This document shows, piece by piece, positions 34,369 through 43,900 of a DNA stretch of 64,000 nucleotides (its first letter is position 1; each line of letters starts with the position of its first letter). The DNA is from an uncultured Anaerolineales bacterium. GTDB taxonomy: Bacteria > Chloroflexota > Anaerolineae > Anaerolineales > UBA4823. The translations under genes were made by a program, and so were the position numbers. The notes below the pieces were generated by a model. That model did no database searches and was not told the origin of the DNA. It was given only the letters and a program-made list of their open reading frames with translations. The stretch lies in the NCBI GenBank assembly GCA_937928795.1, contig CALFWB010000055.1, positions 1-64,000 of the forward strand, given 5' to 3'.

Positions 34369-35811
34369 ATGGTCTCTGTTTTATCTCTTTCGGGATTGAT
34401 TCCAGTCGTCCAGCACGGTCTGGCGGCAATGGAGGCGCGTCCCTCACGCAAACGCGTTCTAATCGCCGGGGCAGGTTTAGCCGGTCTAGCAGCCGCCTAC
34501 GAATTGATCTCCGCCGGCCATACCGTGCAAATTTTAGAAGCCCGTCAGCGTCCGGGTGGTCGGATTCACACCTTACGAGAACCCTTTTCGCCAGGCTTGT
34601 ATGGGGAAGCTGGCGCTATGCGCATTCCGCGTTCACATACCTTGACAATGGCTTACGTGAAGAAGTTCAACTTAGCAACAACGGATTTCGTAATGGATAA
34701 TCCTAACGCTTATGTATACCTTGGAGGGATCAAACGACGCTGGTCTGAAGCCATGGTATCTCCGGATGCTCTAGGGTTCGAGGTTGCCCCTCACGAAAAG
34801 GGAAAACTGGCTGGACAATATTGGGAAGAAACCATCCGTCCCTTAATTGAACAGATCGAGAGAGAAGGCGAAGCGGGCTGGCAGGAAATTTACGCCAAAT
34901 ACGATGAGTATTCCGTGCGAGAGTTTTTGGAACTTAAGGGTTGGTCAGAAGGGATGATCGAGATGTTCGGCTTGTTGAACAATCAAGAAGCGATGATGAA
35001 CTCATCCTTCCTCGAGCTATTTCGTGAGGATGCCGGCCGGTATTACACCAACATGTGTCAGATCGTCGGCGGAATGGACCGCTTAACCCAAGCCTTCTTG
35101 CCGTTGGTCGAGTCCTCGATCCGATATGGCGCCAAAGTCATAGCTATCGATCAAACCCCTACTGAAGTCATCTTTCACTACCAAACCGCTGCAGGGCGTT
35201 TTGAAGCCCGCGCTGATTATGCCATTGTCACCATCCCCTTCCCGGTTTTGCGTCACATTGAAATCCTTAAGCCTTTTTCACACGCCAAACAACGTGCCAT
35301 TCGTCAATTGCACTACGATGCCTCGGCGAAAATCTTTTTCCAGACGCGGCGCCGTTTCTGGGAGACCGATGAGGGCATCTTTGGCGGTGGCACGGTTACC
35401 GATCTGCCCATCCGCAACCTATACTACACTGATTATGGTAGGGAAAGTGGGCGAGGAATTTTGCTTGCCAGTTATACCTGGTCGGAGGATGCCCAACGGT
35501 GGGGTTCTCTGCCGCCTCACGAACGCATCGAGCAAGCTTTGGAAAACGTGGCTGCTATTCACCCACAAATCATTGCAGAGTTTGAGGTTGGCGCTTCTTA
35601 TATGTGGCACGACGATCCTTTTGCGGGTGGTGCCTTTGCCCTCTTTGACCCTGGACAGCAGACTCTCCTTCATGATGAGATCGTCAAACCCGAAGGACGA
35701 ATCTATTTTGCCGGAGAGCACGCCTCGCTTTATCATGCTTGGATTCAAGGAGCCTTTGAGTCGGGATTGCAAGCCGCAATTGCCATTCATCGAAAGGACT
35801 CAGATGCCTGA
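34369..35811 (+). CDS. FAD-dependent amine oxidase (flavin monoamine/L-amino-acid oxidase family)
   Basis: 480 aa. The N-terminal FAD site is RVLIAGAGLAGLAAAYELI followed by ILEARQRPGGRIHTL (GxGxxG plus GG doublet), and the C-terminal FAD segment is GRIYFAGEHASLYHAWIQGA. The mid-region resembles snake-venom L-amino-acid oxidases (IVGGMDRLTQAFLPLV). The first ~24 residues (VLSLSGLIPVVQHGL) are mildly hydrophobic and may be an uncleaved leader. Substrate unknown; neighbouring carotenoid genes offer no obvious link, though distant CrtI-like relatives share the fold. Confidence 0.87.
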   Translation: MVSVLSLSGLIPVVQHGLAAMEARPSRKRVLIAGAGLAGLAAAYELISAGHTVQILEARQRPGGRIHTLREPFSPGLYGEAGAMRIPRSHTLTMAYVKKFNLATTDFVMDNPNAYVYLGGIKRRWSEAMVSPDALGFEVAPHEKGKLAGQYWEETIRPLIEQIEREGEAGWQEIYAKYDEYSVREFLELKGWSEGMIEMFGLLNNQEAMMNSSFLELFREDAGRYYTNMCQIVGGMDRLTQAFLPLVESSIRYGAKVIAIDQTPTEVIFHYQTAAGRFEARADYAIVTIPFPVLRHIEILKPFSHAKQRAIRQLHYDASAKIFFQTRRRFWETDEGIFGGGTVTDLPIRNLYYTDYGRESGRGILLASYTWSEDAQRWGSLPPHERIEQALENVAAIHPQIIAEFEVGASYMWHDDPFAGGAFALFDPGQQTLLHDEIVKPEGRIYFAGEHASLYHAWIQGAFESGLQAAIAIHRKDSDA

Positions 35812-35917
35812 GATCCCAATCGGATCGTTTGGAGATCAGTGGCTTGGTAAGATTTCAAGTCCTCTGGCTTCGGTTGAAAAGATCACCCAGACCGCTGTAG
35901 TTTCTTCCAACTTCAAC

Positions 35918-37021
35918 TTAGGTTGTAATTTTGCGGCCTTTCCACATACCCTGCCCCCGCCAACGCTGCCAGAGGGAGTTAGCGGCGATCACCGTCATGA
36001 GCAAGACCGAGAGCGGTAAAAGGAGAGCATCTCGGGCGCGTTGACGGCTGATCACGGCCGTCAACATGCGCGTTAGGACACCTAAGGCGGCAAACATCGC
36101 TGCTTGCCATGAGCGGTAGATCAACGCCAAACCCCACGGGATGACAAACAGCCACCAATGCAAGAACGTGGAAAACAGGAGAAACAAGACCGAATTACCA
36201 TGCCCGGCGAGGATGTTCTTGGCGAAGCCATGCCGCACTTCTTGCCAGTTGAAGTACATGCGGGTTCGCAACAGCCCGTTGGCATCGCAGGCACGCAGGC
36301 GCAGACCAGCTCGCTTGACTGCGTAGGCAAACGCCATGTCCTCTACCACTCGCTGGCGCACCGCCAAGTGCCCTCCGATCTTTTCGTAGGACTCCCGTCG
36401 AAAGAGCAAACACTGTCCCATTGCGGCTGCAAAGACCCGAAAAGGTAAGTAGTGAACGGCCAAAACAGGCAGATATCCTAAGATCGTAAAAGCCATGAGG
36501 GGCACGGTCAAGCGCTCTCCCCATGAGACGGTCTCTTGGGTTGGCCAGCAGGTCAGTAAATCGGCTTTGGTGCGCTGCGCTTCCACAACCAAAGCCGTCA
36601 GAGCTTGCGGATGCCAGCGCACGTCGGCATCACTGAAAAGCAGATAGTCCCCACGAGCATGTTGAGCCGCTTGATGACAGGCCCAATTTTTTCCCAACCA
36701 GCCTGGAGGCAGCAGCGCGCCGTGGATGATCCTTAAACGCGGATCGCCCTGAGCAACTGCCTTGGCAACTTCCACCGAGTCATCCTCCGATTGGTCATCT
36801 AGGAGGATGATCTCAAAATGGGGGTAATCTTGGGCTAGCAGGCTACGGAGCGTTGCACCTACCTGCCGAGCCTCGTTGCGCATCGGGATGATAACCGAGA
36901 TGAAAGGGGATGTCTCTAATTGAGGCTTGGGACGTAAGCGCGGAAAGGTAAAGGCATTCAGCAGCGCCACCAGCGCAATCATCAATAAAGGGGAAAAAGA
37001 GAGCATTAGCCAATCTGACAT
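35918..37021 (-). CDS. Membrane-associated family 2 glycosyltransferase
   Basis: 367 aa. N-terminal helix, GT2 nucleotide-sugar fold with SVIIPMRNEARQVGATLRSL, ILLDDQSEDDS and DYLLFSDADVRW (DxD site), the acceptor motif GQCLLFRRESYEKIGGH, then three or four helices at the C-terminus (FLLFSTFLHWWLFVIPWGLAL). It resembles HpnB/CrtQ-type glycosyltransferases acting on terpenoids. It heads the carotenoid gene group with a PlsY-like and a CruF gene, all on the minus strand, so glycosylation of a hydroxylated carotenoid is a reasonable inference. Confidence 0.85.
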   Translation of the reverse strand: MSDWLMLSFSPLLMIALVALLNAFTFPRLRPKPQLETSPFISVIIPMRNEARQVGATLRSLLAQDYPHFEIILLDDQSEDDSVEVAKAVAQGDPRLRIIHGALLPPGWLGKNWACHQAAQHARGDYLLFSDADVRWHPQALTALVVEAQRTKADLLTCWPTQETVSWGERLTVPLMAFTILGYLPVLAVHYLPFRVFAAAMGQCLLFRRESYEKIGGHLAVRQRVVEDMAFAYAVKRAGLRLRACDANGLLRTRMYFNWQEVRHGFAKNILAGHGNSVLFLLFSTFLHWWLFVIPWGLALIYRSWQAAMFAALGVLTRMLTAVISRQRARDALLLPLSVLLMTVIAANSLWQRWRGQGMWKGRKITT

Positions 37022-37108
37022 GGTTTCAGAGTCTCCACAGATGGCGCAGATGGTAAAAGCCTTGGCTCCGCAGCGTTCAACTGCCGCTTGACCTATGCTT
37101 CAGTTTGG

Positions 37109-37693
37109 TCACGAAGGGGACAAGTTCTGCCACGGTGCTTGCCGCAAGTCGGCGCGATGTTTCCACAACAACAAGGCGCTCTGCAGAGCGAGGATCACGA
37201 AGAAGGAAGATTCAGGTAGAAAAAGCCATAGGTAAACGCCGAGAGTTATGAGAGTAAACAACAGCGACCAGCCCGAGTTGCGCAAAGTGAGATAGAAAAG
37301 GGTTAGGGCGGTCAGGGCGACTACCGGCACCTTCCACAGGGTTAAGCCGATCCAGACCCCCAAGGCAGTGGCAATTGCTTTGCCGCCCTTGAAGCCCAAG
37401 AACGGCGAATAGGCATGTCCGAGCATGGGAGCGATGGCAATGGGGATCATGCGCGCCCCGCGCCAGCCAAACTCATAATAAGCCAAGCCAATTGGTGCTG
37501 CAGCTTTTGAAATATCTAAGAGCAGAACCGCGATGCCCAAGGCCGTACCGCCGGCGCGCAAGGCGTTGAACGCTCCGGGATTGCGGTCTCCTATCGCTTG
37601 CACGTCCTTCCCCTTTAGCCTTGCAAGCCAAACGGCAAACGGCAAAGAACCGCTCAAGAAAGATAAAGCCGTCCAGAGAATCACTTCAATCAT
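37109..37693 (-). CDS. PlsY-like glycerol-3-phosphate acyltransferase
   Basis: 194 aa from ATG 37693; the longer reading lacks a ribosome site in range. Integral membrane protein with about five helices. The three PlsY motifs are visible: SGSLPFAVWLARLKGKDV, DRNPGAFNALRAGG and GHAYSPFLGFKGGKAIAT. PlsY uses acyl-phosphate to acylate glycerol-3-phosphate in phospholipid synthesis. No PlsX gene is near. Position between a glycosyltransferase and CruF raises the alternative that it acylates a carotenoid glycoside. Second motif has D in place of the usual Ser/Gly (GSGNPGA). Confidence 0.88.
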   Translation of the reverse strand: MIEVILWTALSFLSGSLPFAVWLARLKGKDVQAIGDRNPGAFNALRAGGTALGIAVLLLDISKAAAPIGLAYYEFGWRGARMIPIAIAPMLGHAYSPFLGFKGGKAIATALGVWIGLTLWKVPVVALTALTLFYLTLRNSGWSLLFTLITLGVYLWLFLPESSFFVILALQSALLLWKHRADLRQAPWQNLSPS

Positions 37694-37885
37694 CGAGCAA
37701 TAGCGATCTCCTTTGTGTAACGTGAATATGGGATAAGGATGAGAACTTGCTTTGTTGCCAGAGAGTTCAATGGGCAACGCTCTTGGCTCACCCTCCCTTT
37801 GCTCTCAGGGAGGAGGGCTTGGGATGAGGGAAAAGCTCTGCAACCCTGTCCGCCCTTGTTTCCTCGACGAGCGAAACGGTCTGTA

Positions 37886-38674
37886 CTACAACCTTTGTGC
37901 CGCCGCTTCTCGCTGCTCAAGGGGACGCCACCTTCGCAAAACTAGAACGACAAAGCTGCCCATCCCCAAGAAACCCACCAGGGCGGGCAACGGTTGCGAC
38001 CAAAAAATTCCCAGTCCGATGCTTTGCAAAAGCCAAGTAAGGACATAAATGAGAACCAGGGGCAACAGGGGCAAATCGCTCGGTTGAGCAACCGCAGTGA
38101 GAATTGCCGAGACCAGAAGCCACCCCAAAAAGTTGACCAAGGGAATGCCAAAATATGCCCCCGGACTCTCCCAAACCCAGAAACCCCACGCGGTCATCTG
38201 GGGATCAAGAAATAAATCCCAGGCGGTAAAAGCAAGCGCCGCCAGTCCGACTCCTTGCCCTGTGACCAGCCTTGTCCTAGCGCCTATAATCGCTTGAGCG
38301 ACCGCCCAAGCTGGCGGTAGCATCATCATCCACGCCAGCGGGATGAGCAAAGGCACGCCAGCTAATTGGGGCTGAAGCAGGGAGGTGTAATGATACTTTC
38401 CAAAAGGGAAACCGCTGGTAGAGCCCAGCCACTCGGCGAAATAGGCTAACACCGCCACCATAAGAAAAACGCGAAGGGTGCGTCTCCAGCCCCATTTCGC
38501 TTGCAAGGCTGCCATCACGGCTGCAAACTGCATCAAAACGCCAGCCGCCATCCCTTGGCGCAATGCAGCTTCACCCAACGTCCAGCCAACGATCGGTAGG
38601 GCAATCAAGGTCAGCACCCATAGCACAACAAACAAGCTGACAGAAAGAGGAAGGGATTGGAGAACAGTCTTCAT
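37886..38674 (-). CDS. cruF: Carotenoid 1,2-hydratase, CruF family
   Basis: 262 aa from ATG 38674 (a TTG 12 bp upstream is possible). Polytopic membrane protein of about seven helices with family motifs YFAEWLGSTSGFPFGKYHYTS, AFTAWDLFLDPQMTAWGFWVW and YFGIPLVNFLGWLL. CruF-type enzymes add water to the psi end of linear or monocyclic carotenoids to give a 1-hydroxy group. Divergent from the CrtI-like gene with a 67-bp gap, so the two may share regulatory DNA. Confidence 0.85.
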   Translation of the reverse strand: MKTVLQSLPLSVSLFVVLWVLTLIALPIVGWTLGEAALRQGMAAGVLMQFAAVMAALQAKWGWRRTLRVFLMVAVLAYFAEWLGSTSGFPFGKYHYTSLLQPQLAGVPLLIPLAWMMMLPPAWAVAQAIIGARTRLVTGQGVGLAALAFTAWDLFLDPQMTAWGFWVWESPGAYFGIPLVNFLGWLLVSAILTAVAQPSDLPLLPLVLIYVLTWLLQSIGLGIFWSQPLPALVGFLGMGSFVVLVLRRWRPLEQREAAAQRL

Positions 38675-38741
38675 CGTTCTATCCAAGATTTTATCTCAAA
38701 AATCAATGTCACGTTAAGATTTGCGGTAAACTTATCCCACG

Positions 38742-40232
38742 ATGGCAATTCCTGAAAAGTTCATTTCGATCGTTGGTGGTGGTGTGGGGGGCTTAGCAGC
38801 AGCCATTTACCTGGCGAGCGCTGGCCGTCGGGTCGTTCTCTTTGAGCAAAACGAGCAGGTAGGGGGAAAGATGGGGGAACATCGGGCGAGCGGCTTTCGC
38901 TGGGATACAGGGCCCTCGGTGATCACTATGCGTGGGGTTTTCCAAGAGCTTTTTGCCACAGCAGGAAAATCCCTTGAGGATTACCTAACCTTGCAACCGG
39001 TTGATCCCCTCACGCGCTATTTCTTTTGGGATGGCAAGCAACTTGATCTGTGCCGCGATCTTTCGCTGACCATAGAACAAATTGCTGCTCTCGAACCCCG
39101 CGATGTGGAAGGCTATCTGGCTTTCCTCGCAGAAGCAGCCCGCGTTTATCGCATCGTCAGCCCGGTGTTTCTCTTTGGTCCTCCGCCCACTCTCGCCAGT
39201 GTGCGCAAAGTCACACTGGGCGATGCGCTTTCAGTGGACTTGCTGAGCACCCTCCAAAAGCGCATCGAACGAGCAGTGCGCCATCCGCATTTGCGCCAAC
39301 TGCTGGGGCGGTTCGCTACTTATGTTGGGGCTAGCCCCTACCTAGCGCCGGCAACCTTGACCTCAATCGCCCATGTGGAACTGGCGCAGGGGGTTTGGTA
39401 TCCCAAAGGGGGGATTTACCAGATTGCCCGTGCTTATCAGCGTCTCGCAACAGAAATGGGAGTGGAACTTCACCTCCAGAGTCGCCTGCAACGCTTGCGG
39501 GTAGAAGACGATCGGATAACTGCCCTGCAATTCGAGGGAGGCGAGACTCTGCCTGCCGATACCGTAATTTCGAATGTGGACGTCACGACCACTTATTCCT
39601 GTATGGATGCACCGCTTGCCAAGAGGGTCTTTCAGAGATTGCAACGACAGGCGACTTCCTGCTCGGGTTTTATTTTGCTATTGGGTATAGAAGGCATTCA
39701 CCCTGCCCTTGCCCATCACAACGTCTTTTTCTCGCGAGATTACCGTCGAGAGTTCGAGCAAATCTTCGGCGAGGGTCGGTTACCTGATGATCCCACTATC
39801 TACGTGGCTATCACGAGTAAGTCTGACCCTGATCACGCTCCGCCCGGTTGTGAAAATTGGTTTGTGCTGGTGAACAGTCCCCCGTTGCCGCAGAATGGTG
39901 CTGAACCCGCTGAAGAAGAAGTGCAAGCGTATGCCGACCATCTCCTTGAGAGATTAGCCGAGCGCGGCTTTGACCTGCGCGGTAAAATTCGCTATCAAAA
40001 GGTGATCACCCCCAAAGATTTGCAGCGCCTAAGCGGGGCATGGCGCGGTGCCCTATATGGAATCTCTTTCAACAACCGCTTTGCGCCCTTCTTGCGCCCC
40101 GGCAATCGCTCCCCCCTAGGGGGGCTGTATTTCGCTGGTGGCAGTGTTCACCCCGGTGGAGGGGTACCGCTGGCTACCCTATCGGGAAAAAGGGCGGCTC
40201 AATTGGTGCTGGAACACGAAATGGACAACTAG
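38742..40232 (+). CDS. Carotenoid (phytoene) desaturase family, CrtI-like
   Basis: 496 aa. FAD-binding ISIVGGGVGGLAAAIYLASAGRRVVLFEQ and GGKMGEHRASGFRWDTGPSVITM at the N-terminus; the C-terminal GGLYFAGGSVHPGGGVPLATLSGKRAA is the CrtI-family FAD signature. Enzymes of this family desaturate phytoene or introduce 3,4-double bonds (CrtD). Neighbouring CruF favours a role on the psi end, but lycopene formation fits too. It is followed by the lycopene cyclase gene. Confidence 0.9.
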   Translation: MAIPEKFISIVGGGVGGLAAAIYLASAGRRVVLFEQNEQVGGKMGEHRASGFRWDTGPSVITMRGVFQELFATAGKSLEDYLTLQPVDPLTRYFFWDGKQLDLCRDLSLTIEQIAALEPRDVEGYLAFLAEAARVYRIVSPVFLFGPPPTLASVRKVTLGDALSVDLLSTLQKRIERAVRHPHLRQLLGRFATYVGASPYLAPATLTSIAHVELAQGVWYPKGGIYQIARAYQRLATEMGVELHLQSRLQRLRVEDDRITALQFEGGETLPADTVISNVDVTTTYSCMDAPLAKRVFQRLQRQATSCSGFILLLGIEGIHPALAHHNVFFSRDYRREFEQIFGEGRLPDDPTIYVAITSKSDPDHAPPGCENWFVLVNSPPLPQNGAEPAEEEVQAYADHLLERLAERGFDLRGKIRYQKVITPKDLQRLSGAWRGALYGISFNNRFAPFLRPGNRSPLGGLYFAGGSVHPGGGVPLATLSGKRAAQLVLEHEMDN

Positions 40233-40260
40233 GAAAAGACTGATTTGGGTGAGAATGACC

Positions 40261-41052
40261 ATGACTTACTTTGACTTCTTACTGCGCTTCTTGGTGATCC
40301 CAATGGGAGTTCTTTTGTACCTAATCTTGGTCGATGAGCAACGTTATCCGCCCATGAAGCACTTCCAAAATGGACGCAGGGTTTGGGGGATCATCGCCTT
40401 GCATGTTGCCCTAGCGGTGCTTTACACCACGCCCTGGGATAACTACTTGGTGGCAAACGGGGTATGGAGCTATAACCCCGAATTGGTCAGTGGGGTTGTC
40501 TTGGGGTATGTGCCCTTGGAAGAATACCTGTTTTTTGTCCTCGAGACCCTGCTGGCTGGGTTATGGTGGTGGTTTTTAGCGCGGCGGCTGCCGGAACCGC
40601 TACAGCTTATGCCCTCCAAAGCTGGGCGGCTGATCGCTTTCGGCGTCCTCTTCCTTCTCTGGGCGATCAGCGCCTTTCTGCTCTTCGGCGGTGAGCCGCG
40701 CTGGACATATTTGAGTATTATCCTTTTTTGGGCGTTACCAGCTATCTTTCCCCAATTTCTCATCGGAGCAGACATCCTCTGGCACTATCGCAAGTTGGTG
40801 ACCTTGGGCGTCCTCGTGCCGGGAACCTACCTGTCGCTGATGGACATTGTGGCTTTGCGTGCCACCACTTGGTCGATCTCGCCCTTTCACACCACCGGCG
40901 TGTTGTTCTTCGGCATCTTACCGCTGGAAGAAGCGGTCTTTTTCTTCATTACCAATGTGCTGATCATTTTTGGAATGACCTTAATGCTCTCCAACCATTG
41001 CCGAGAGCGGTTTTTTGCCTGGAAGGGGCGTAGTTTTCGCGGTTTCCCATGA
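40261..41052 (+). CDS. Fused CrtYc-CrtYd lycopene cyclase
   Basis: 263 aa from ATG 40261 (GGTGAG spaced 7 upstream; ATG 40255 is possible). About seven membrane helices in two repeated lycopene-cyclase domains: the first has WSYNPELVSGVVLGYVPLEE and the second has WSISPFHTTGVLFFGILPLEEA. The repeated PLEE motifs are the family signature, shared by archaeal and myxobacterial heterodimeric or fused cyclases. It forms beta- or similar rings on lycopene. Together with CruF, it predicts a monocyclic, hydroxylated carotenoid. Confidence 0.9.
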   Translation: MTYFDFLLRFLVIPMGVLLYLILVDEQRYPPMKHFQNGRRVWGIIALHVALAVLYTTPWDNYLVANGVWSYNPELVSGVVLGYVPLEEYLFFVLETLLAGLWWWFLARRLPEPLQLMPSKAGRLIAFGVLFLLWAISAFLLFGGEPRWTYLSIILFWALPAIFPQFLIGADILWHYRKLVTLGVLVPGTYLSLMDIVALRATTWSISPFHTTGVLFFGILPLEEAVFFFITNVLIIFGMTLMLSNHCRERFFAWKGRSFRGFP

Positions 41053-41113
41053 AGTTTGCAAGTTAAAGGTCTAACCGCTGACTCATGAACATTATCAAAC
41101 CGGGAACTATTCC

Positions 41114-42688
41114 ATGGAGACAATTTACAAGAGGACACAGACTCCGCTTTACATCGGAATTGGTTTCTTGCTATTTGTAGTCGCCATTGAACTTATATCG
41201 ATATTACTGCTAAATAATGGCACATTGGTATACGTTCTTGACGATGCGTATATTCATCTTGCATTAGCAGAGAACATCAAAAAAGGACATTACGGTATAA
41301 ACATCGGCGAGTTCTCTGCCCCTTCTTCGAGCATTCTTTGGCCGTTTATCCTTGTACCTTTTTCTGCTTATGAATTTGCACCACTTCTCATCAACATTAC
41401 CGCTGCCGTTGGCTCAGTTTTTGTTATCTTCAAAATCTTATCTCTCTCAATTGACATCGAGAATTATCACCTAAACAACCTTGTCATCTCAACAAACACG
41501 ATTTTTGCTATCTTAGCTACAAACATAATTGGACTGCCATTTAGCGGCATGGAGCATTCCTTGCAAGTGCTCGCAGTCCTAATTGTAGCTTATGGATTAA
41601 TCATCGAGGGAGAAAAAAAAGGCATACCACGCTGGCTTTTGTCAGCAGCTATTGTTGCCCCTCTGATTCGTTATGAGTGCTTAGCAATTTCAATAGGAGC
41701 AGTAGCTTATCTTTGGCTGCGTGGCTATTTGAAGCAAGCGGTTCTCGTTATTGCCTTAACCTCTTTGTTTGTTATGTCCTTTTCGTTTTTCCTGCTTTCC
41801 CTCGGGCTTGATCCTCTACCTACATCCGTGCTTGCTAAGTCCTCTTTTATTGCAGATGAAGGGTTGGGACCAGACTCTAAATCTATTCTCCTAAATGTGT
41901 ACCGCTCTCTTTCCAGAGAACGGCAAGGAGTGATCATGTCGTTTAGCGCGCTAGTTCTTTTATCGTATCTTTTGTTTGGGCATGATATGCAGAAAAAGCA
42001 TCTGTCAATTGCCGCCTTAATATCCTTATGCATCCATTTTATGGCAGGAAGCTACGGCTGGTATCATCGATACGAAATCTACATTTTGGCATTTGTGCTT
42101 GTTGTAACCCTCTATATTTGCAGTGCTACCATCACAAATTTCATCGAGAGAAATTCGACCCGCCTTGCTCGGATCATTATTCTTGCTGCCTACTCAACAG
42201 TTTTTATCGGCTTGCCTTATATAAGTGGCTTATTTACTGTGCCGCTAGCATCTAACAACATATATGAGCAGCAGTATCAAATGCATCGATTTGTAGTTGA
42301 ATATTACAACCAACCGGTTGCCGTCAACGATTTAGGCTATGTTTCCTATAAAAACGAGAACTACGTATTAGATTTATGGGGCTTGGGCTCTAAAAAGGCA
42401 TTTGAATATAGGACAAGAGGCAACGATAAGGATTGGATGAAAAAGTTGTGTGAAGATTCTCATATCGGACTGGTATTGATTTACGATGAATGGTTTACCG
42501 ATATTCCTAACGATTGGATAAAGTTGGGAGAATTAAGATTGAGTAAAACGCGAATCACGCCAGCAGGTAGCGAGGTTGCTTTCTACGCAACGAGTAAGGA
42601 AGCATTTTCTGACATTGCTGTCAAACTCGATGAATTTATCAAAACCCTGCCAAGCGGTGTGGTGTTTGTTTATGAGGCGAACCGCTAA
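41114..42688 (+). CDS. AT-rich polytopic membrane protein, glycosyltransferase-like
   Basis: 524 aa with about ten to eleven transmembrane helices and a C-terminal soluble part. VYVLDDAYIHLALAENIKKGHYG and the segment FSAPSSSILWPFI are like ArnT/PMT-type polyprenyl-phosphate-sugar transferases, where an acidic pair after TM1 (DDAYIH) is catalytic. Base composition is visibly more AT-rich than the surrounding genes, and codon choice differs, so recent transfer is likely. No operon partner. The start codon's ribosome site is weak (GGGAAC). Confidence 0.6.
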   Translation: METIYKRTQTPLYIGIGFLLFVVAIELISILLLNNGTLVYVLDDAYIHLALAENIKKGHYGINIGEFSAPSSSILWPFILVPFSAYEFAPLLINITAAVGSVFVIFKILSLSIDIENYHLNNLVISTNTIFAILATNIIGLPFSGMEHSLQVLAVLIVAYGLIIEGEKKGIPRWLLSAAIVAPLIRYECLAISIGAVAYLWLRGYLKQAVLVIALTSLFVMSFSFFLLSLGLDPLPTSVLAKSSFIADEGLGPDSKSILLNVYRSLSRERQGVIMSFSALVLLSYLLFGHDMQKKHLSIAALISLCIHFMAGSYGWYHRYEIYILAFVLVVTLYICSATITNFIERNSTRLARIIILAAYSTVFIGLPYISGLFTVPLASNNIYEQQYQMHRFVVEYYNQPVAVNDLGYVSYKNENYVLDLWGLGSKKAFEYRTRGNDKDWMKKLCEDSHIGLVLIYDEWFTDIPNDWIKLGELRLSKTRITPAGSEVAFYATSKEAFSDIAVKLDEFIKTLPSGVVFVYEANR

Positions 42689-43072
42689 AGCGGTGCTCAA
42701 GTTGGTACCCTTTTGTATCTTCGAGTGTGCAGTCCTTCTTCTGTGAAGTGTGAGCAGTTGAGATGACACCCCCTCTGCAGGTGATGTTCACAAACAACGG
42801 AACAGGCTGCAAGACCCTAACCAAGCTCTGGGAGAAGGGCAAATAAAGGGGAGCATTCGACCTTACCGAGCGCTGGTAGAGCGCTGCGAAGAGTCTTCTA
42901 TGGTGTAAGCCAATAAGGTTTTGAAGGACTGTTTTTGTCAAGCCCTAAATCATCAGGGGGAGGATTCTCCAAAACTTCCAACGTTAACGAACGCTAATTT
43001 CGGAGGGCTTTCCAACTGGCAGATTGTTGGTAAAATCTTAGGCGGAACGTTATCTTAGAAATAAAGCCTGCT
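42689..43072. other. Intergenic region before surE
   Basis: No gene or recognised RNA is supported in 384 bp. A possible -10 for surE (TAAAAT near 43032) is present but not strong; a TTTCCA near 43010 could be its -35. Confidence 0.45.
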
Positions 43073-43900
43073 ATGAAAGACATTCAAATCTTGCTGACCA
43101 ATGATGATGGCATTCGCTCACCAGGCTTATGGGCTGCAGCCAGCGCTTTGAGCGAAATCGGCTTTGTGCACGTTGCTGCACCGCGCGAGCAGTATTCCGG
43201 GGCAGGACGTTCCATGCCTTCGACTTCGGATGGCATCATTCAAGAGCATGTCATCCAAGTCAACGGACAGCACTGGAAGGTTTATTCGGTCGGTGGCACG
43301 CCTGCTCAGACGGTTCTACACGCCGTGTTGGAAATCTTACCGCGTTGCCCTGATTTGGTAGTTTCGGGGATCAATTACGGTGAAAACCTCGGCACTGGTG
43401 TGACAATTTCTGGCACGGTTGGAGCAGCTTTAGAAGGCGCTGCACTGGGCATCCCAGCTTTGGCAATTTCCCTGGAGACGGAACCGCAGTATCATCTCTC
43501 CTATGCAACGCACATCAATTTCGCTGTTGCGGCGCACTTTGCCCAATACTTCAGTCGCCTGTTACTCTCTTGTACTTTGCCATTCGATGTGGACGTTTTG
43601 AAAGTTGATGTGCCGGCAAATGCCACTCTGGATACGCCTTGGGAACTGTGTCGCCTCTCGCGCAAAAAGTATTATGAGCCGCTGCGCCCCAAACGGCGCT
43701 CGTGGAGCCAGCCCGGACGCTTGGAATACCGCTTGGCGCGCGAAGCGGATGAAGCAATGGAAGGCACCGATGCGTACGTCATGCGCGTCAAGCGGTTGGT
43801 TGCCGTCACCCCATTGAGCTTGGATTTGACTTCGCGGGTAGATATGGCTGAGGTCGAAAAGTGTCTGCGGGCAGTTGACCCTGCTGAGCAAACTTCTTAG
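43073..43900 (+). CDS. surE: 5'-/3'-nucleotidase SurE
   Basis: 275 aa. Begins IQILLTNDDGIRSPGLWAA (catalytic Asp pair), PREQYSGAGRSMP, GTPAQTVLHAVLEILP, DLVVSGINYGENLGTGVTISGTVGAALEGA. SurE is a metal-dependent phosphatase acting on nucleoside monophosphates. Its TAG stop overlaps, in the opposite direction, the TAA stop of the convergent phosphatase gene (two-base shared overlap). Confidence 0.95.
   Translation: MKDIQILLTNDDGIRSPGLWAAASALSEIGFVHVAAPREQYSGAGRSMPSTSDGIIQEHVIQVNGQHWKVYSVGGTPAQTVLHAVLEILPRCPDLVVSGINYGENLGTGVTISGTVGAALEGAALGIPALAISLETEPQYHLSYATHINFAVAAHFAQYFSRLLLSCTLPFDVDVLKVDVPANATLDTPWELCRLSRKKYYEPLRPKRRSWSQPGRLEYRLAREADEAMEGTDAYVMRVKRLVAVTPLSLDLTSRVDMAEVEKCLRAVDPAEQTS

Noticed and set aside
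42639..42941. 100-aa minus-strand open frame in the gap before surE
   Set aside because: No ribosome site, no recognisable protein pattern, and it overlaps the end of the upstream gene.
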